Part shown: positions 48,447 to 56,740 of the stretch, one piece after another
How positions within the stretch are numbered: position 1 is the first letter of the stretch
Layout: every line of letters begins with the position of its first letter
Assembly (NCBI GenBank): GCA_963736325.1
Contig: CAVTOG010000009.1
Span: 248,001 to 312,000, forward strand
Direction: 5' to 3'
Origin: Actinoallomurus sp963736325
Lineage (GTDB): Bacteria > Actinomycetota > Actinomycetes > Streptosporangiales > Streptosporangiaceae
Length of the DNA stretch: 64,000 nt
Translations under genes and position numbers: made by a program
The notes under the pieces: generated by a model
What the model was told of the DNA's origin: nothing
The model's input: the letters and a program-made list of their open reading frames with translations, nothing else
Database searches by the model: none

Positions 48447-49324
48447 TGGGGCAGAAGGTAAACCCGCACGGGTTCCGACTGGGCATCACCACCGACTTCA
48501 AGAGCCGGTGGTACGCCGACAAGCTGTACAAGGACTACGTCAAGGAAGACGTGTCGATTCGCCGGATGCTGACCCGCGGCATGGACCGCGCGGGCATCTC
48601 CAAGGTCGAGATCGAGCGTACCCGTGACCGCGTCCGCGTCGACATCCACACCGCCCGTCCCGGCATCGTGATCGGCCGCCGGGGCGCGGAGGCCGACCGT
48701 ATCCGCGGCGACCTCGAGAAGCTGACCGGCAAGCAGGTCCAGCTGAACATCCTCGAGGTGAAGAACCCGGAGATCGACGCGCAGCTCGTCGCGCAGGGCG
48801 TTGCCGAGCAGCTGTCCAGCCGAGTCGCGTTCCGCCGTGCGATGCGTAAGGCGATCCAGAGCGCCATGAAGAGTGGCGCCAAGGGCATCAAGGTTCAGTG
48901 CGGCGGCCGCCTCGGCGGCGCCGAGATGTCGCGCTCGGAGTTCTACCGCGAGGGCCAGGTGCCCCTGCACACCCTCCGCGCCGACATCGACTACGGGTTC
49001 TACGAGGCCCGTACGACCTTCGGCCGGATCGGCGTGAAGGTCTGGATCTACAAGGGCGAGGCGCCGACGAGCCGCGCCGAGCGCGAGGCCGCGCAGGCGA
49101 AGGAGCGTGCCGCCGGTGGCGGCGGGCGCCGTGAGCGCCCGCAGCGTCGTGGTGCAGGCGGCGGTGGCGGCGGTGGCGGCGGTGGCGGCGGCGGTGGCCG
49201 TCGCGGCGGCGAGCGTGGAGAGCGTGGCGGCCGGCAGCAGCAGGCCCCCGCAGCCACGGCCGCCCCGGCAGAGCAGCAGTCGACTGAGACGGCCGCGCCG
49301 TCCAACGCGGGCGAGGGGAGCTGA
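48446..49324 (+). CDS. rpsC: 30S ribosomal protein S3 with glycine-rich C-terminal extension
   Basis: 292 residues. (V)GQKVNPHGFRLGITTDFKSRWYA is followed by a KH domain (RPGIVIGRRGAEADRIRGDLEK), then the second domain to about residue 215. The remaining 75 residues are an Ala/Arg/Gly tail that includes a run of 14 glycines flanked by Arg/Gly pairs, then Gln/Ala/Thr-rich sequence. Most bacterial S3 proteins stop near 230. GTG 48446 overlaps the rplV stop. Confidence 0.97.
   Translation: MGQKVNPHGFRLGITTDFKSRWYADKLYKDYVKEDVSIRRMLTRGMDRAGISKVEIERTRDRVRVDIHTARPGIVIGRRGAEADRIRGDLEKLTGKQVQLNILEVKNPEIDAQLVAQGVAEQLSSRVAFRRAMRKAIQSAMKSGAKGIKVQCGGRLGGAEMSRSEFYREGQVPLHTLRADIDYGFYEARTTFGRIGVKVWIYKGEAPTSRAEREAAQAKERAAGGGGRRERPQRRGAGGGGGGGGGGGGGGRRGGERGERGGRQQQAPAATAAPAEQQSTETAAPSNAGEGS
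49157..49198 (+). repeat. Poly-glycine codon microsatellite in rpsC
   Basis: Fourteen consecutive Gly codons made of (GGC)(GGC)(GGT)-type units, 42 bases. It is prone to slippage in steps of three, which would keep frame. Confidence 0.93.
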
Positions 49325-49331
49325 ACTACCA

Positions 49332-49751
49332 ATGCTGATCCCTCGCAGGGTCAAGCACCGCAAGCAGCACCACCCGAGGCGACGCGGTATGGCCAAGGGC
49401 GGCACGCGAGTCGTGTTCGGTGAGTACGGCATTCAGGCCGTCGAGGGCGCGTACGTGACCAACCGGCAGATCGAGGCCGCACGTATCGCCATGACCCGGC
49501 ACATCAAGCGTGGCGGAAAGGTGTGGATCAACATCTACCCCGACCGTCCGCTGACCAAGAAGCCGGCCGAGACCCGCATGGGTTCCGGTAAGGGCTCACC
49601 GGAGTGGTGGATCGCGAACGTCAAGCCCGGACGAGTGATGTTCGAGCTCGCCGGCGTCCCCGAGCCGCTGGCTCGCGAGGCGCTGCGCCGCGCGATGCAC
49701 AAGCTGCCGATGAAGTGCAAGTTCGTTAAGCGTGAAGTGGGTGAGGCGTGA
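49332..49751 (+). CDS. rplP: 50S ribosomal protein L16
   Basis: 139 residues. MLIPRRVKHRKQHHPRRRGMAKGG and the signatures RMGSGKGSPEWWIANVKPGRVMFELAGV identify L16. It has the standard length and starts eight bases after rpsC. Confidence 0.98.
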   Translation: MLIPRRVKHRKQHHPRRRGMAKGGTRVVFGEYGIQAVEGAYVTNRQIEAARIAMTRHIKRGGKVWINIYPDRPLTKKPAETRMGSGKGSPEWWIANVKPGRVMFELAGVPEPLAREALRRAMHKLPMKCKFVKREVGEA

Positions 49752-50002
49752 TGGCTGCCAACGGCCTTACCGCCGATGATCTGCGGTCTCAGCCGGACGA
49801 GGAGCTCGTCACCAAGCTGAAGGAATCCAAGGAGGAGCTGTTCAACCTCCGGTTCCAGGCGGCGACGGGTCAGCTCGAGACTCACGGACGGCTGCGCGAA
49901 GTGAAGCGGGAGATCGCCCGCATCTACACCGTGATGCGGGAGCGTGAGCTCGGCATCGTCGTGCTCGCCGAGGAGCCCGTGGAGGAGTCCACCGATGAGT
50001 GA
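49751..50002 (+). CDS. rpmC: 50S ribosomal protein L29
   Basis: 83 residues, two-helix protein MAANGLTADDLRSQPDEELVTKLKESKEELFNLRFQAATGQL with the family motif. The ATG at 49751 overlaps the rplP stop; a GTG one codon earlier is the alternative. It overlaps rpsQ by eight bases. Confidence 0.96.
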   Translation: MAANGLTADDLRSQPDEELVTKLKESKEELFNLRFQAATGQLETHGRLREVKREIARIYTVMRERELGIVVLAEEPVEESTDE

Positions 50003-50273
50003 CCAGAACACCGAGACGCAGACGCGGAACTACCGCAAGATCCGTGAGGGTCTCGTGGTCAGCGACAAGATGGACAAGACCGTCGTCGTCGCCGTCGAAG
50101 ACCGCGTCAAGCACGCCATGTACGGCAAGATCATTCGCCGTACGACGAAGTACAAGGCGCACGATGAGTCCAACGCGTGTGGCATCGGCGACCGGGTCCG
50201 CCTGATGGAGACCCGCCCGCTGTCCGCCACGAAGCGCTGGCGCGTCGTGGAGATCCTTGAGAAGGCCAAGTAA
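49995..50273 (+). CDS. rpsQ: 30S ribosomal protein S17
   Basis: 92 residues, MSDQNTETQTRNYRKIREGLVVSDKMDKTVVV, an OB fold ending SATKRWRVVEILEKAK. GGAGGAG precedes the ATG within rpmC. A 79-base gap to rplN marks the S10/spc operon junction, without a terminator that I can see. Confidence 0.97.
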   Translation: MSDQNTETQTRNYRKIREGLVVSDKMDKTVVVAVEDRVKHAMYGKIIRRTTKYKAHDESNACGIGDRVRLMETRPLSATKRWRVVEILEKAK

Positions 50274-50352
50274 CTGGCAGTCGCCGCCAAGCGACTGAGG
50301 ATCGAATCCGCCAGGCTCTAAGTGAGAACCGGCGAGAAATACAGGAGTTGAC

Positions 50353-50721
50353 GTGATCCAGCAGGAGTCGCGACTCAAGGTCGCCGACAACACGGGTGCG
50401 AAGGAGATTCTCTGCATCCGTGTTCTCGGCGGCTCGGGTCGGCGCTATGCGGGCATCGGCGACATCATCGTCGCGACCGTGAAGGACGCCCTTCCCGGAG
50501 CCGGCGTGAAGAAGGGTGATGTCGTTAAGGCCGTCGTCGTGCGCACCCGCAAGGAGCGCCGCCGTCCCGACGGCTCCTACATCCGCTTCGACGAGAACGC
50601 GGCTGTGCTCATCAAGGACGGCGGAGACCCGCGCGGAACGCGTATCTTCGGCCCGGTCGGCCGGGAGCTGCGTGACAAGCGCTTCATGCGCATCATCTCG
50701 CTGGCGCCGGAGGTGCTCTGA
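50353..50721 (+). CDS. rplN: 50S ribosomal protein L14
   Basis: 122 residues from GTG 50353: (V)IQQESRLKVADNTGAKEILCIRVLGGSGRRYAGIGD, ending IISLAPEVL. AGGAG ahead. The stop overlaps the rplX ATG. Confidence 0.98.
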   Translation: MIQQESRLKVADNTGAKEILCIRVLGGSGRRYAGIGDIIVATVKDALPGAGVKKGDVVKAVVVRTRKERRRPDGSYIRFDENAAVLIKDGGDPRGTRIFGPVGRELRDKRFMRIISLAPEVL

Positions 50722-51035
50722 TGAAGATCAAGAAGGGCGACGACGTCGTCGTCGTCGCCGGCAAGAACAAGGGCGCGACCGGCAAGGTCATCTCGGTGGA
50801 CCCGAAGCGTGAGCGAGTGGTCGTCGAGGGTGTCAACCTGGTGAAGCGTCACAGCAAAGAGACCAACCAGGGGCCGCGCGGCGCCAAAGAGGGCGGGATC
50901 GTCACCAAAGAGGGGCCGATCCACGTCAGCAACGTGATGCTCGCCGAGGGCGGCAAGCCCGTACGCGTGGGCTACCGCTTCGATGACGACGGCACGAAGG
51001 TTCGCATTTCGCGCCGTTCCGGTAAGGACATCTGA
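50721..51035 (+). CDS. rplX: 50S ribosomal protein L24
   Basis: 104 residues with an N-terminal KOW motif (MKIKKGDDVVVVAGKNKGATGKVISVDPKRERVVVEGVN). An assembly initiator at the tunnel exit. Start and stop overlap both neighbours. Confidence 0.97.
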   Translation: MKIKKGDDVVVVAGKNKGATGKVISVDPKRERVVVEGVNLVKRHSKETNQGPRGAKEGGIVTKEGPIHVSNVMLAEGGKPVRVGYRFDDDGTKVRISRRSGKDI

Positions 51036-51610
51036 TGACCGCCGAGACGATTACGCAGGAAGTCCCGAAGCCGAGGCTCAAGCAGCGCTACCGCGAAGAG
51101 ATCGCGAAGGCGATGCAGGAGGAGTTCGGCTACGCCAACGTGATGCAGATTCCCGGGTTGACCAAGATCAAGGTCAACATGGGCGTCGGCGACGCGGCCC
51201 GCGACTCCAAGCTCATCGAGGGTGCGGTCCGCGATCTGACGACGATCACCGGCCAGAAGCCCGCGGTCGCCCACGCGCGCAAGTCGATCGCGCAGTTCAA
51301 GCTGCGCGAGGGCATGCCGATCGGCGCCCACGTGACGCTCCGCGGTGACCGGATGTGGGAGTTCCTCGACCGGCTGCTCTCTCTGGCGCTGCCGCGTATC
51401 CGTGACTTCCGTGGCCTGTCGCCGAAGCACTTCGACGGCAACGGCAACTACACGTTCGGGCTCACCGAGCAGGTGATGTTCCACGAGATCGACCCCGACA
51501 AGGTCGACCGTCAGCGTGGCATGGACATCACCGTGGTCACGACCGCGAAGACCGATGACGAGGGCCGGGCGCTTCTTCGGCACCTGGGCTTCCCGTTCAA
51601 GGAGAACTGA
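51035..51610 (+). CDS. rplE: 50S ribosomal protein L5
   Basis: 191 residues. The core RLKQRYREEIAKAMQEEFGYANVMQIPGLTKIKVNMGVGDA and FDGNGNYTFGLTEQVMFHEIDPDKVDRQRGMDITVVTTA identify L5, which holds 5S rRNA and the P-site tRNA. Confidence 0.98.
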   Translation: MTAETITQEVPKPRLKQRYREEIAKAMQEEFGYANVMQIPGLTKIKVNMGVGDAARDSKLIEGAVRDLTTITGQKPAVAHARKSIAQFKLREGMPIGAHVTLRGDRMWEFLDRLLSLALPRIRDFRGLSPKHFDGNGNYTFGLTEQVMFHEIDPDKVDRQRGMDITVVTTAKTDDEGRALLRHLGFPFKEN

Positions 51611-51613
51611 CAG

Positions 51614-51799
51614 ATGGCGAAGAAGGCTCTGATCGCCAAGGCGAACCGGAAGCCCAAGCACGCCGTGCGCACCTACACTCGGTGCTCGCGGTGCGGGCGT
51701 CCGCGCGCCGTCTTCCGCAAGTTCGGCCTGTGCCGGATCTGCTTCCGGGAGATGGCCCACCGAGGCGAGCTGCCGGGCATCACCAAGTCCAGCTGGTAG
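51614..51799 (+). CDS. rpsZ: 30S ribosomal protein S14, zinc-binding type Z
   Basis: 61 residues with C24-x-x-C27 and C40-x-x-C43, the zinc-finger form of S14. It begins MAKKALIAKANRKPKHAVRTY and ends GELPGITKSSW. It starts three bases after rplE. Actinobacteria often keep a second, zinc-free S14 elsewhere. Confidence 0.97.
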   Translation: MAKKALIAKANRKPKHAVRTYTRCSRCGRPRAVFRKFGLCRICFREMAHRGELPGITKSSW

Positions 51800-51922
51800 T
51801 CAGCCCTGTGGCTGAGCCGGCACATCAATAATGACCAACCGGGTGCCTGAGCAAGGCGCCCACGACCACGTCGAAGGTCCGCCATCCGGGTGGAAACCGC
51901 GGCGAGGAGGGCCCAGTAGGCC
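51800..51922 (+). other. rpsN-rpsH spacer with two hairpins
   Basis: A 123-base gap inside an otherwise tight operon. TCAGCC-CTGT-GGCTGA (about 51800-51814) begins at the base after the upstream stop. GGGTGCC-TGAGCAA-GGCGCCC (51841-51861, one wobble) follows. No T run follows either. GGAGGG lies near the end for rpsH. Confidence 0.5.
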
Positions 51923-52321
51923 ATGACGATGACCGACCCGATCGCAGACATGCTGACGCGTCTGCGGAACGCGAATTCGGCGTACCACGACACCGTGGGC
52001 ATGCCGTACTCGAAGATCAAGGCGCACATCGCCGAGATCCTCCAGCAGGAGGGCTACATCTCGGGCTGGAGCGTCGAGGACGCCGAGGTCGGCAAGAAGC
52101 TTGTGGTCGACCTTAAGTTCGGCCCGACCCGTGAGCGTTCGATCGCCGGACTCAAGCGAGTGTCAAAGCCGGGCCTCCGGGTCTACGCGAAGAAGGACAA
52201 CCTGCCGAAGGTCCTCGGTGGTCTCGGCGTCGCGATCATCTCGACGTCTTCAGGCCTCATGACCGACCGGCAGGCCGGCAAGCACGGTGTGGGCGGGGAA
52301 GTCCTCGCCTACGTTTGGTAA
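51923..52321 (+). CDS. rpsH: 30S ribosomal protein S8
   Basis: 132 residues, MTMTDPIADMLTRLRNANSAYHDTVGMPYSKIKAHIAEILQ, with the C-terminal STSSGLMTDRQAGKHGVGGEVLAYVW signature. S8 is the spc operon autoregulator in E. coli. An ATG two codons later is an alternative start. Confidence 0.97.
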   Translation: MTMTDPIADMLTRLRNANSAYHDTVGMPYSKIKAHIAEILQQEGYISGWSVEDAEVGKKLVVDLKFGPTRERSIAGLKRVSKPGLRVYAKKDNLPKVLGGLGVAIISTSSGLMTDRQAGKHGVGGEVLAYVW

Positions 52322-52337
52322 GGGGAGGGAAAACAGC

Positions 52338-52874
52338 ATGTCGCGCATCGGACGTCTGCCCATCCCCGTCCCCGGCGGCGTCGACATCTTGGTCGACGGC
52401 CAGGACGTCACGGTCAAGGGCCCCAAGGGTGAGCTGAAGCACACGGTCGCCCGCCCGATCGAGGTCGTCCAGGAGGACGGCACGGTCAAGGTCGGCAGGC
52501 CGAGTGACGAGGGACCGATCCGTGCTCTGCACGGCCTCACCCGGTCACTGATCAACAACATGGTCGTCGGAGTGACGCAGGGATACAGCAAGACGCTGGA
52601 GATCGTCGGCGTCGGCTACCGCGTTCAGGCCAAGGGAAGCAACCTCGAGTTCTCCCTGGGCTTCAGCCACCCGATCACGGTGGAACCGCCGGCCGGCATC
52701 ACCTTCCGCGTCGAGCGGCCGACCCAGTTCGTGGTCGAGGGCATCGACAAGCAGAAGGTCGGCGAAGTCGCCGCGAACATCCGCAAGCTTCGCAAGCCCG
52801 ACCCGTACAAGGGCAAAGGCGTGCGGTACCAAGGCGAGCAGATCCGCCGCAAGGTCGGAAAGGCTGGTAAGTAG
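52338..52874 (+). CDS. rplF: 50S ribosomal protein L6
   Basis: 178 residues, MSRIGRLPIPVPGGVDILVDGQDVTVKGPKGEL, with the C-terminal PDPYKGKGVRYQGEQIRRKVGKAGK. GGGGAGGG precedes the ATG. Confidence 0.98.
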   Translation: MSRIGRLPIPVPGGVDILVDGQDVTVKGPKGELKHTVARPIEVVQEDGTVKVGRPSDEGPIRALHGLTRSLINNMVVGVTQGYSKTLEIVGVGYRVQAKGSNLEFSLGFSHPITVEPPAGITFRVERPTQFVVEGIDKQKVGEVAANIRKLRKPDPYKGKGVRYQGEQIRRKVGKAGK

Positions 52875-52876
52875 TC

Positions 52877-53263
52877 ATGCCTGCGAGCAAGACACAGGTC
52901 CGCAAGCGGACCTCGTCACGCGCCGCGTCGCGGACACGCCGGCATCTGCGCGTCCGGAAGAAGATTCAGGGCAGCGCGGAGCGGCCGAGGCTGGTCGTGA
53001 CGCGTTCGACGAAGCACATCTCGGCGCAGATCATCGACGACAAGGCCGGTCACACTCTCGTGTCCGCCTCGACGCTCGACGCGTCGCTCCGTACGAGCGA
53101 CGGCGACAAGTCGGCCAAGGCGAAGAAGGTCGGCGAGCTGCTGGCCACGCGCGCCAAGGAGGCCGGTGTCGGTTCGGTCGTCTTCGACCGCGCCGGCCAC
53201 CGGTACACCGGCCGCATCGCGGCTCTGGCCGACGGTGCGCGCGAGGGCGGGCTGGAGTTCTGA
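52877..53263 (+). CDS. rplR: 50S ribosomal protein L18
   Basis: 128 residues. It has a basic N-terminus (KTQVRKRTSSRAASRTRRHLRVRKK), GSAERPRLVVTRSTKHISAQIIDD, and the C-terminal VVFDRAGHRYTGRIAALADGAREGGLEF. It binds 5S rRNA. Confidence 0.98.
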   Translation: MPASKTQVRKRTSSRAASRTRRHLRVRKKIQGSAERPRLVVTRSTKHISAQIIDDKAGHTLVSASTLDASLRTSDGDKSAKAKKVGELLATRAKEAGVGSVVFDRAGHRYTGRIAALADGAREGGLEF

Positions 53264-53300
53264 TGGCCCAGCAACTGACGCACGAGAAGAGGAACCACTA

Positions 53301-53909
53301 ATGGCAGCACCACGTCGTGGCGGCGGCGAGCGGCGCGACCGGCGTGATGATCGCCGGGGTGGCGCCGACAAGGGCCAGTCGTACATCGAGCGTGTCGTAG
53401 CGATCAACCGTGTCGCGAAGGTCGTCAAGGGCGGTCGGCGCTTCAGCTTCACCGCGCTGGTCGTCGTCGGCGACGGCAACGGCACCGTCGGTGTCGGCTA
53501 CGGCAAGGCCAAGGAGGTGCCCGCGGCGATCGCCAAGGGCGTCGAAGAGGCCAAGAAGCACTTCTTCAAGGTGCCCCGCATCCAGGGCACCATCCCGCAC
53601 ACGAGCCAGGGCGAGGAGGCCGCAGGAGTCGTTCTCCTGAAGCCTGCCAGCCCCGGTACCGGTGTGATCGCGGGTGGCCCCGTACGCGCCGTTCTGGAGT
53701 GCGCGGGCATCCACGACGTCCTCTCGAAGTCGCTGGGCTCCTCCAACGCCATCAACATCGTCCACGCGACGGTGGCGGCGCTGAAGCAGCTCAACCGGCC
53801 CGAGGAGATCGCGGCCAAGCGCGGCCTGCCGATCGAGGACGTCGCTCCCGCGGCCATGTTGAAGGCCCGTGCGGCCGGCAACGAGCCGCGGCAGGAGGTC
53901 GCATCGTGA
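53301..53909 (+). CDS. rpsE: 30S ribosomal protein S5
   Basis: 202 residues. An Arg/Gly-rich N-terminal extension of about 24 residues (MAAPRRGGGERRDRRDDRRGG) precedes the double-stranded RNA-binding-like domain (YIERVVAINRVAKVVKGGRRFSFTALVVVGDGNGTVGVGYGKA). The C-terminal domain carries GTGVIAGGPVRAVLECAGIHDVLSKSLGS. It is involved in decoding fidelity. Its stop overlaps rpmD. Confidence 0.98.
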   Translation: MAAPRRGGGERRDRRDDRRGGADKGQSYIERVVAINRVAKVVKGGRRFSFTALVVVGDGNGTVGVGYGKAKEVPAAIAKGVEEAKKHFFKVPRIQGTIPHTSQGEEAAGVVLLKPASPGTGVIAGGPVRAVLECAGIHDVLSKSLGSSNAINIVHATVAALKQLNRPEEIAAKRGLPIEDVAPAAMLKARAAGNEPRQEVAS

Positions 53910-54088
53910 GCAACCTGAAGATCACTCAGGTCAAGTCGCGAATCGGTGGCAAGCAGTACCAGCGTGAAACCCTGCGCACCCTCGGTCTTCACAAGATCGG
54001 TCAGAGCGTCGTCCGCGAGGACAAGCCTGAGGTGCTCGGGATGATCCAGACGGTTCGCCACCTCGTAGATGTTGAGGAGGTCGACTGA
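53906..54088 (+). CDS. rpmD: 50S ribosomal protein L30
   Basis: 60 residues from GTG 53906, (V)SNLKITQVKSRIGGKQYQRETLRTLGLHKIGQSVVRED, ending HLVDVEEVD. The site GCAGGAGGT lies inside rpsE. Two bases before rplO. Confidence 0.97.
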   Translation: MSNLKITQVKSRIGGKQYQRETLRTLGLHKIGQSVVREDKPEVLGMIQTVRHLVDVEEVD

Positions 54089-54090
54089 TC

Positions 54091-54543
54091 ATGGGAGCAG
54101 AGACTCCGCTGAGGCCGCACCACCTGCGGCCGGCGCCGGGTGCGCACAAGTCCAAGACCCGTAAGGGTCGTGGTGAGGCGTCCAAGGGTAAAACCGCAGG
54201 ACGTGGCACCAAGGGCACGAAGGCACGCGGTACCGTTCCCGCCGGGTTCGAAGGCGGGCAGATGCCCCTGATCCGGAGGGTTCCGAAGCTCAAGGGCTTC
54301 AAGAATCCGTTCCGGGTTGAATATCAGGTGGTCAACTTGGCAAGACTCGCCGAGCTTTACCCCGATGGTGGCGAAGTTACGCCGGATGATCTGGCGGCGA
54401 AGGGCGCAGTGCGCTCGGGCCGTCCGGTCAAGATCCTCGGTGATGGTGACTTCTCCGTAACGGTCCAGGTCAAGGCACATGCCTTCTCCGGTTCCGCCAA
54501 GGAGAAGATCGCCGGAGCCGGCGGGAGTATCGAAGAACTGTGA
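54091..54543 (+). CDS. rplO: 50S ribosomal protein L15
   Basis: 150 residues. LRPAPGAHKSKTRKGRGEASKGKTAGRGTKGTKARGTVPAGFEGGQMPLIRRVPKLKGF-type N-terminus and the C-terminal Gly-rich AFSGSAKEKIAGAGGSIEEL. It ends the ribosomal part of the spc operon; a large hairpin follows. Confidence 0.97.
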   Translation: MGAETPLRPHHLRPAPGAHKSKTRKGRGEASKGKTAGRGTKGTKARGTVPAGFEGGQMPLIRRVPKLKGFKNPFRVEYQVVNLARLAELYPDGGEVTPDDLAAKGAVRSGRPVKILGDGDFSVTVQVKAHAFSGSAKEKIAGAGGSIEEL

Positions 54544-54548
54544 GTACG

Positions 54549-54608
54549 AGCCCTTGCGGGAATCGCCCCCGTCACAAGATGGCGGGGGCGTCAGCCCCCG
54601 CAAGGGCT
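54549..54608 (+). terminator. Nested stem-loop between rplO and secY
   Basis: The outer arms AGCCCTTGCGGG (54549-54560) and CCCGCAAGGGCT (54597-54608) are perfectly complementary. They enclose CGCCCCCG (54564-54571) and CGGGGGCG (54583-54590). It ends in GTTAG, not a T run. It probably terminates or attenuates the ribosomal operon and implies a separate promoter for secY-adk-map in the 54609-54690 interval. Confidence 0.68.
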
Positions 54609-54697
54609 GTTAGAGTTCGACCGGCGGCTATCGCCGTCGCCTATCATCGACCCGGGCCCGTGAGCGGCCGAAGGCCGAAATTCGCGCAGGAGGAATG

Positions 54698-55999
54698 GTG
54701 CTGACCGCGTTCACTCGGGCGTTCCGAACACCCGACCTGCGCAAGAAGCTTCTCTTCACGCTCTTCATCATTGCGGTGTTCAGGCTGGGATCCCAGCTGC
54801 CGGCACCGGGCGTGAACACAGGAGCCGTTCACCGCTGTGTCGATGTGGCGACCAAGGGCGCCAACGGCAATATCTACGGCTTGGTGAACCTGTTCAGCGG
54901 CGGCGCGCTGCTCAAGTTGTCGATCTTCGCGCTGGGCATCATGCCGTACATCACCGCGAGCATCATCCTGCAGCTCCTCACGGTGGTGATCCCGCGCCTG
55001 GAGACGCTCCGCAAGGAGGGCCAGGCAGGCACGACTGCGATCACTCAGTACACGCGTTACCTGACGATCGGTCTCGCGATCCTCCAGGGCACCGGCATCG
55101 TCGCCATGGCGAGCACCGGCAACCTGCTGCAGGGGTGCACCGAGGACCTGCTCTGGAACAAGGGCTGGTTCACCATCGTCACGATGGTGATCGTCATCAC
55201 CGCGGGCACATCAGTGATCATGTGGCTGGGCGAGCTCGTGACCGACCGCGGCATCGGCAACGGCATGTCGATCCTGATCTTCACTCAGGTCGTGGCCGTC
55301 TTCCCGACCGAGTTCTGGAACATCTACAAGACCAAGCACGGCTTCGTCTTCGCGATCGTTCTCCTCGTCGGCATGGCGATCGTCGCCGGTGTGGTCTTCG
55401 TCGAGCAGGCGCAGCGGCGCATCCCGGTGCAGTACGCCAAGCGGATGGTCGGTCGCCGGATGTACGGCGGCACGTCGACCTACATCCCGCTGAAGGTCAA
55501 CCAGGCCGGTGTCATCCCGGTCATCTTCGCCTCGTCGCTGCTGTACCTCCCGCAGCTCGTGGTGCAGATGTGGCACAGCGCGAACCCCGTGAGCACCTTC
55601 ATCTCGAAGTACCTGGTCAAGGGTGACCACCCGATCTACATGGGCCTGTACTTCGTGCTGATCATCTTCTTCACGTACTTCTACGTCGCGATCACGTTCA
55701 ACCCGACCGAGGTCGCGGACAACATGAAGAAGTACGGTGGGTTCATCCCGGGCATCCGTCCGGGACGGCCGACGGCCGAGTACCTCGACTACGTACTCAC
55801 GCGGGTCACGGCGCCTGGTGCGCTGTACCTCGGAGTCATCTCGCTGGTGCCGATGGTGGCGTTCGGTCTGCTGGGCGCCAGCCAGAACTTCCCGTTCGGC
55901 GGGACCAGCATCCTGATCATGGTCGGTGTCGGGTTGGACACGGTGAAGCAGATCGAGAGCCAACTCCAGCAGCGCAATTACGAGGGCTTCCTGCGGTAG
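54698..55999 (+). CDS. secY: Preprotein translocase subunit SecY
   Basis: 433 residues, ten membrane helices. It starts (V)LTAFTRAFRTPDLRKKLLFTLFII and contains GGALLKLSIFALGIMPYITASIILQLL, GIGNGMSILIF and the cytoplasmic loop VQYAKRMVGRRMYGG. It forms the Sec channel with SecE. AGGAGG at 54688-54693 would touch the ATG at 54695, so GTG 54698, which matches the family start MLTAF, is preferred. The stop overlaps the adk start. Confidence 0.96.
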   Translation: MLTAFTRAFRTPDLRKKLLFTLFIIAVFRLGSQLPAPGVNTGAVHRCVDVATKGANGNIYGLVNLFSGGALLKLSIFALGIMPYITASIILQLLTVVIPRLETLRKEGQAGTTAITQYTRYLTIGLAILQGTGIVAMASTGNLLQGCTEDLLWNKGWFTIVTMVIVITAGTSVIMWLGELVTDRGIGNGMSILIFTQVVAVFPTEFWNIYKTKHGFVFAIVLLVGMAIVAGVVFVEQAQRRIPVQYAKRMVGRRMYGGTSTYIPLKVNQAGVIPVIFASSLLYLPQLVVQMWHSANPVSTFISKYLVKGDHPIYMGLYFVLIIFFTYFYVAITFNPTEVADNMKKYGGFIPGIRPGRPTAEYLDYVLTRVTAPGALYLGVISLVPMVAFGLLGASQNFPFGGTSILIMVGVGLDTVKQIESQLQQRNYEGFLR

Positions 56000-56652
56000 T
56001 GCGAATCGTGCTCGTGGGCCCCCCGGGAGCGGGCAAGGGGACACAGGCCCAATTCATCGCATCGCACCTGTCAATCCCGAAGATCTCGACAGGTGACATC
56101 TTCCGCGCGAATGTGAGCGGAAATACGCCCCTTGGGCAAAAAGCCAAGGAGTACATGGATCGTGGTGACCTCGTCCCGGACGAGGTCACCATCGCCATGG
56201 TCCGCGATCGGCTGGCCGAGGAGGACGCGCAGGAGGGTTTCCTTCTGGACGGCTTCCCGCGCAACGTCCCTCAGGCGGAGACCCTCAAGAAGATCCTTGC
56301 CGAGATGGACCGGCGGCTGGACCTGGTGCTCGAGCTCGTCGTCGACGACGACGAGGTCGTGCGCCGGCTGTCCGGGCGCCGTACGTGCCGCAAGTGCGGG
56401 CGCATCTGGCACCTGGTCTTCGATCCGCCGGCCAAGGAGGGCGTCTGCGACGTCTGTGGCGGCGAGCTGTTCCAGCGCGATGACGACCGCGAGGAGACCA
56501 TCAGGCACCGCCTGGAGGTCTATCAGGAACAGACCGCCCCCCTCGCGTCGTTCTATGCCGATGAAGGCATCCTCGTGGGCCTCGACGCGACCGGACCGGT
56601 CGAAGAGGTCACCGAGCGGGCTCTGACGGCGCTTCGCCGGTTCGCCGAGTAG
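55999..56652 (+). CDS. adk: Adenylate kinase, zinc-lid type
   Basis: 217 residues. The P-loop is GPPGAGKGT (7-15), the AMP site TGDIFRANV, and FLLDGFPRN follows. The long LID carries C130, C133, C150 and C153 for zinc. It interconverts ATP+AMP and 2 ADP. GTG 55999 shares a base with the secY stop. The secY-adk-map order is standard. Confidence 0.97.
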   Translation: MRIVLVGPPGAGKGTQAQFIASHLSIPKISTGDIFRANVSGNTPLGQKAKEYMDRGDLVPDEVTIAMVRDRLAEEDAQEGFLLDGFPRNVPQAETLKKILAEMDRRLDLVLELVVDDDEVVRRLSGRRTCRKCGRIWHLVFDPPAKEGVCDVCGGELFQRDDDREETIRHRLEVYQEQTAPLASFYADEGILVGLDATGPVEEVTERALTALRRFAE

Positions 56653-56740
56653 CCGGCGCAGGTATGCGTACCGGACGGGCTCGCCGCCGTCCGGATGGCT
56701 CGAACCCGGGTACCCCCGGCCCTAGGTGCGGAGCGGAAGA

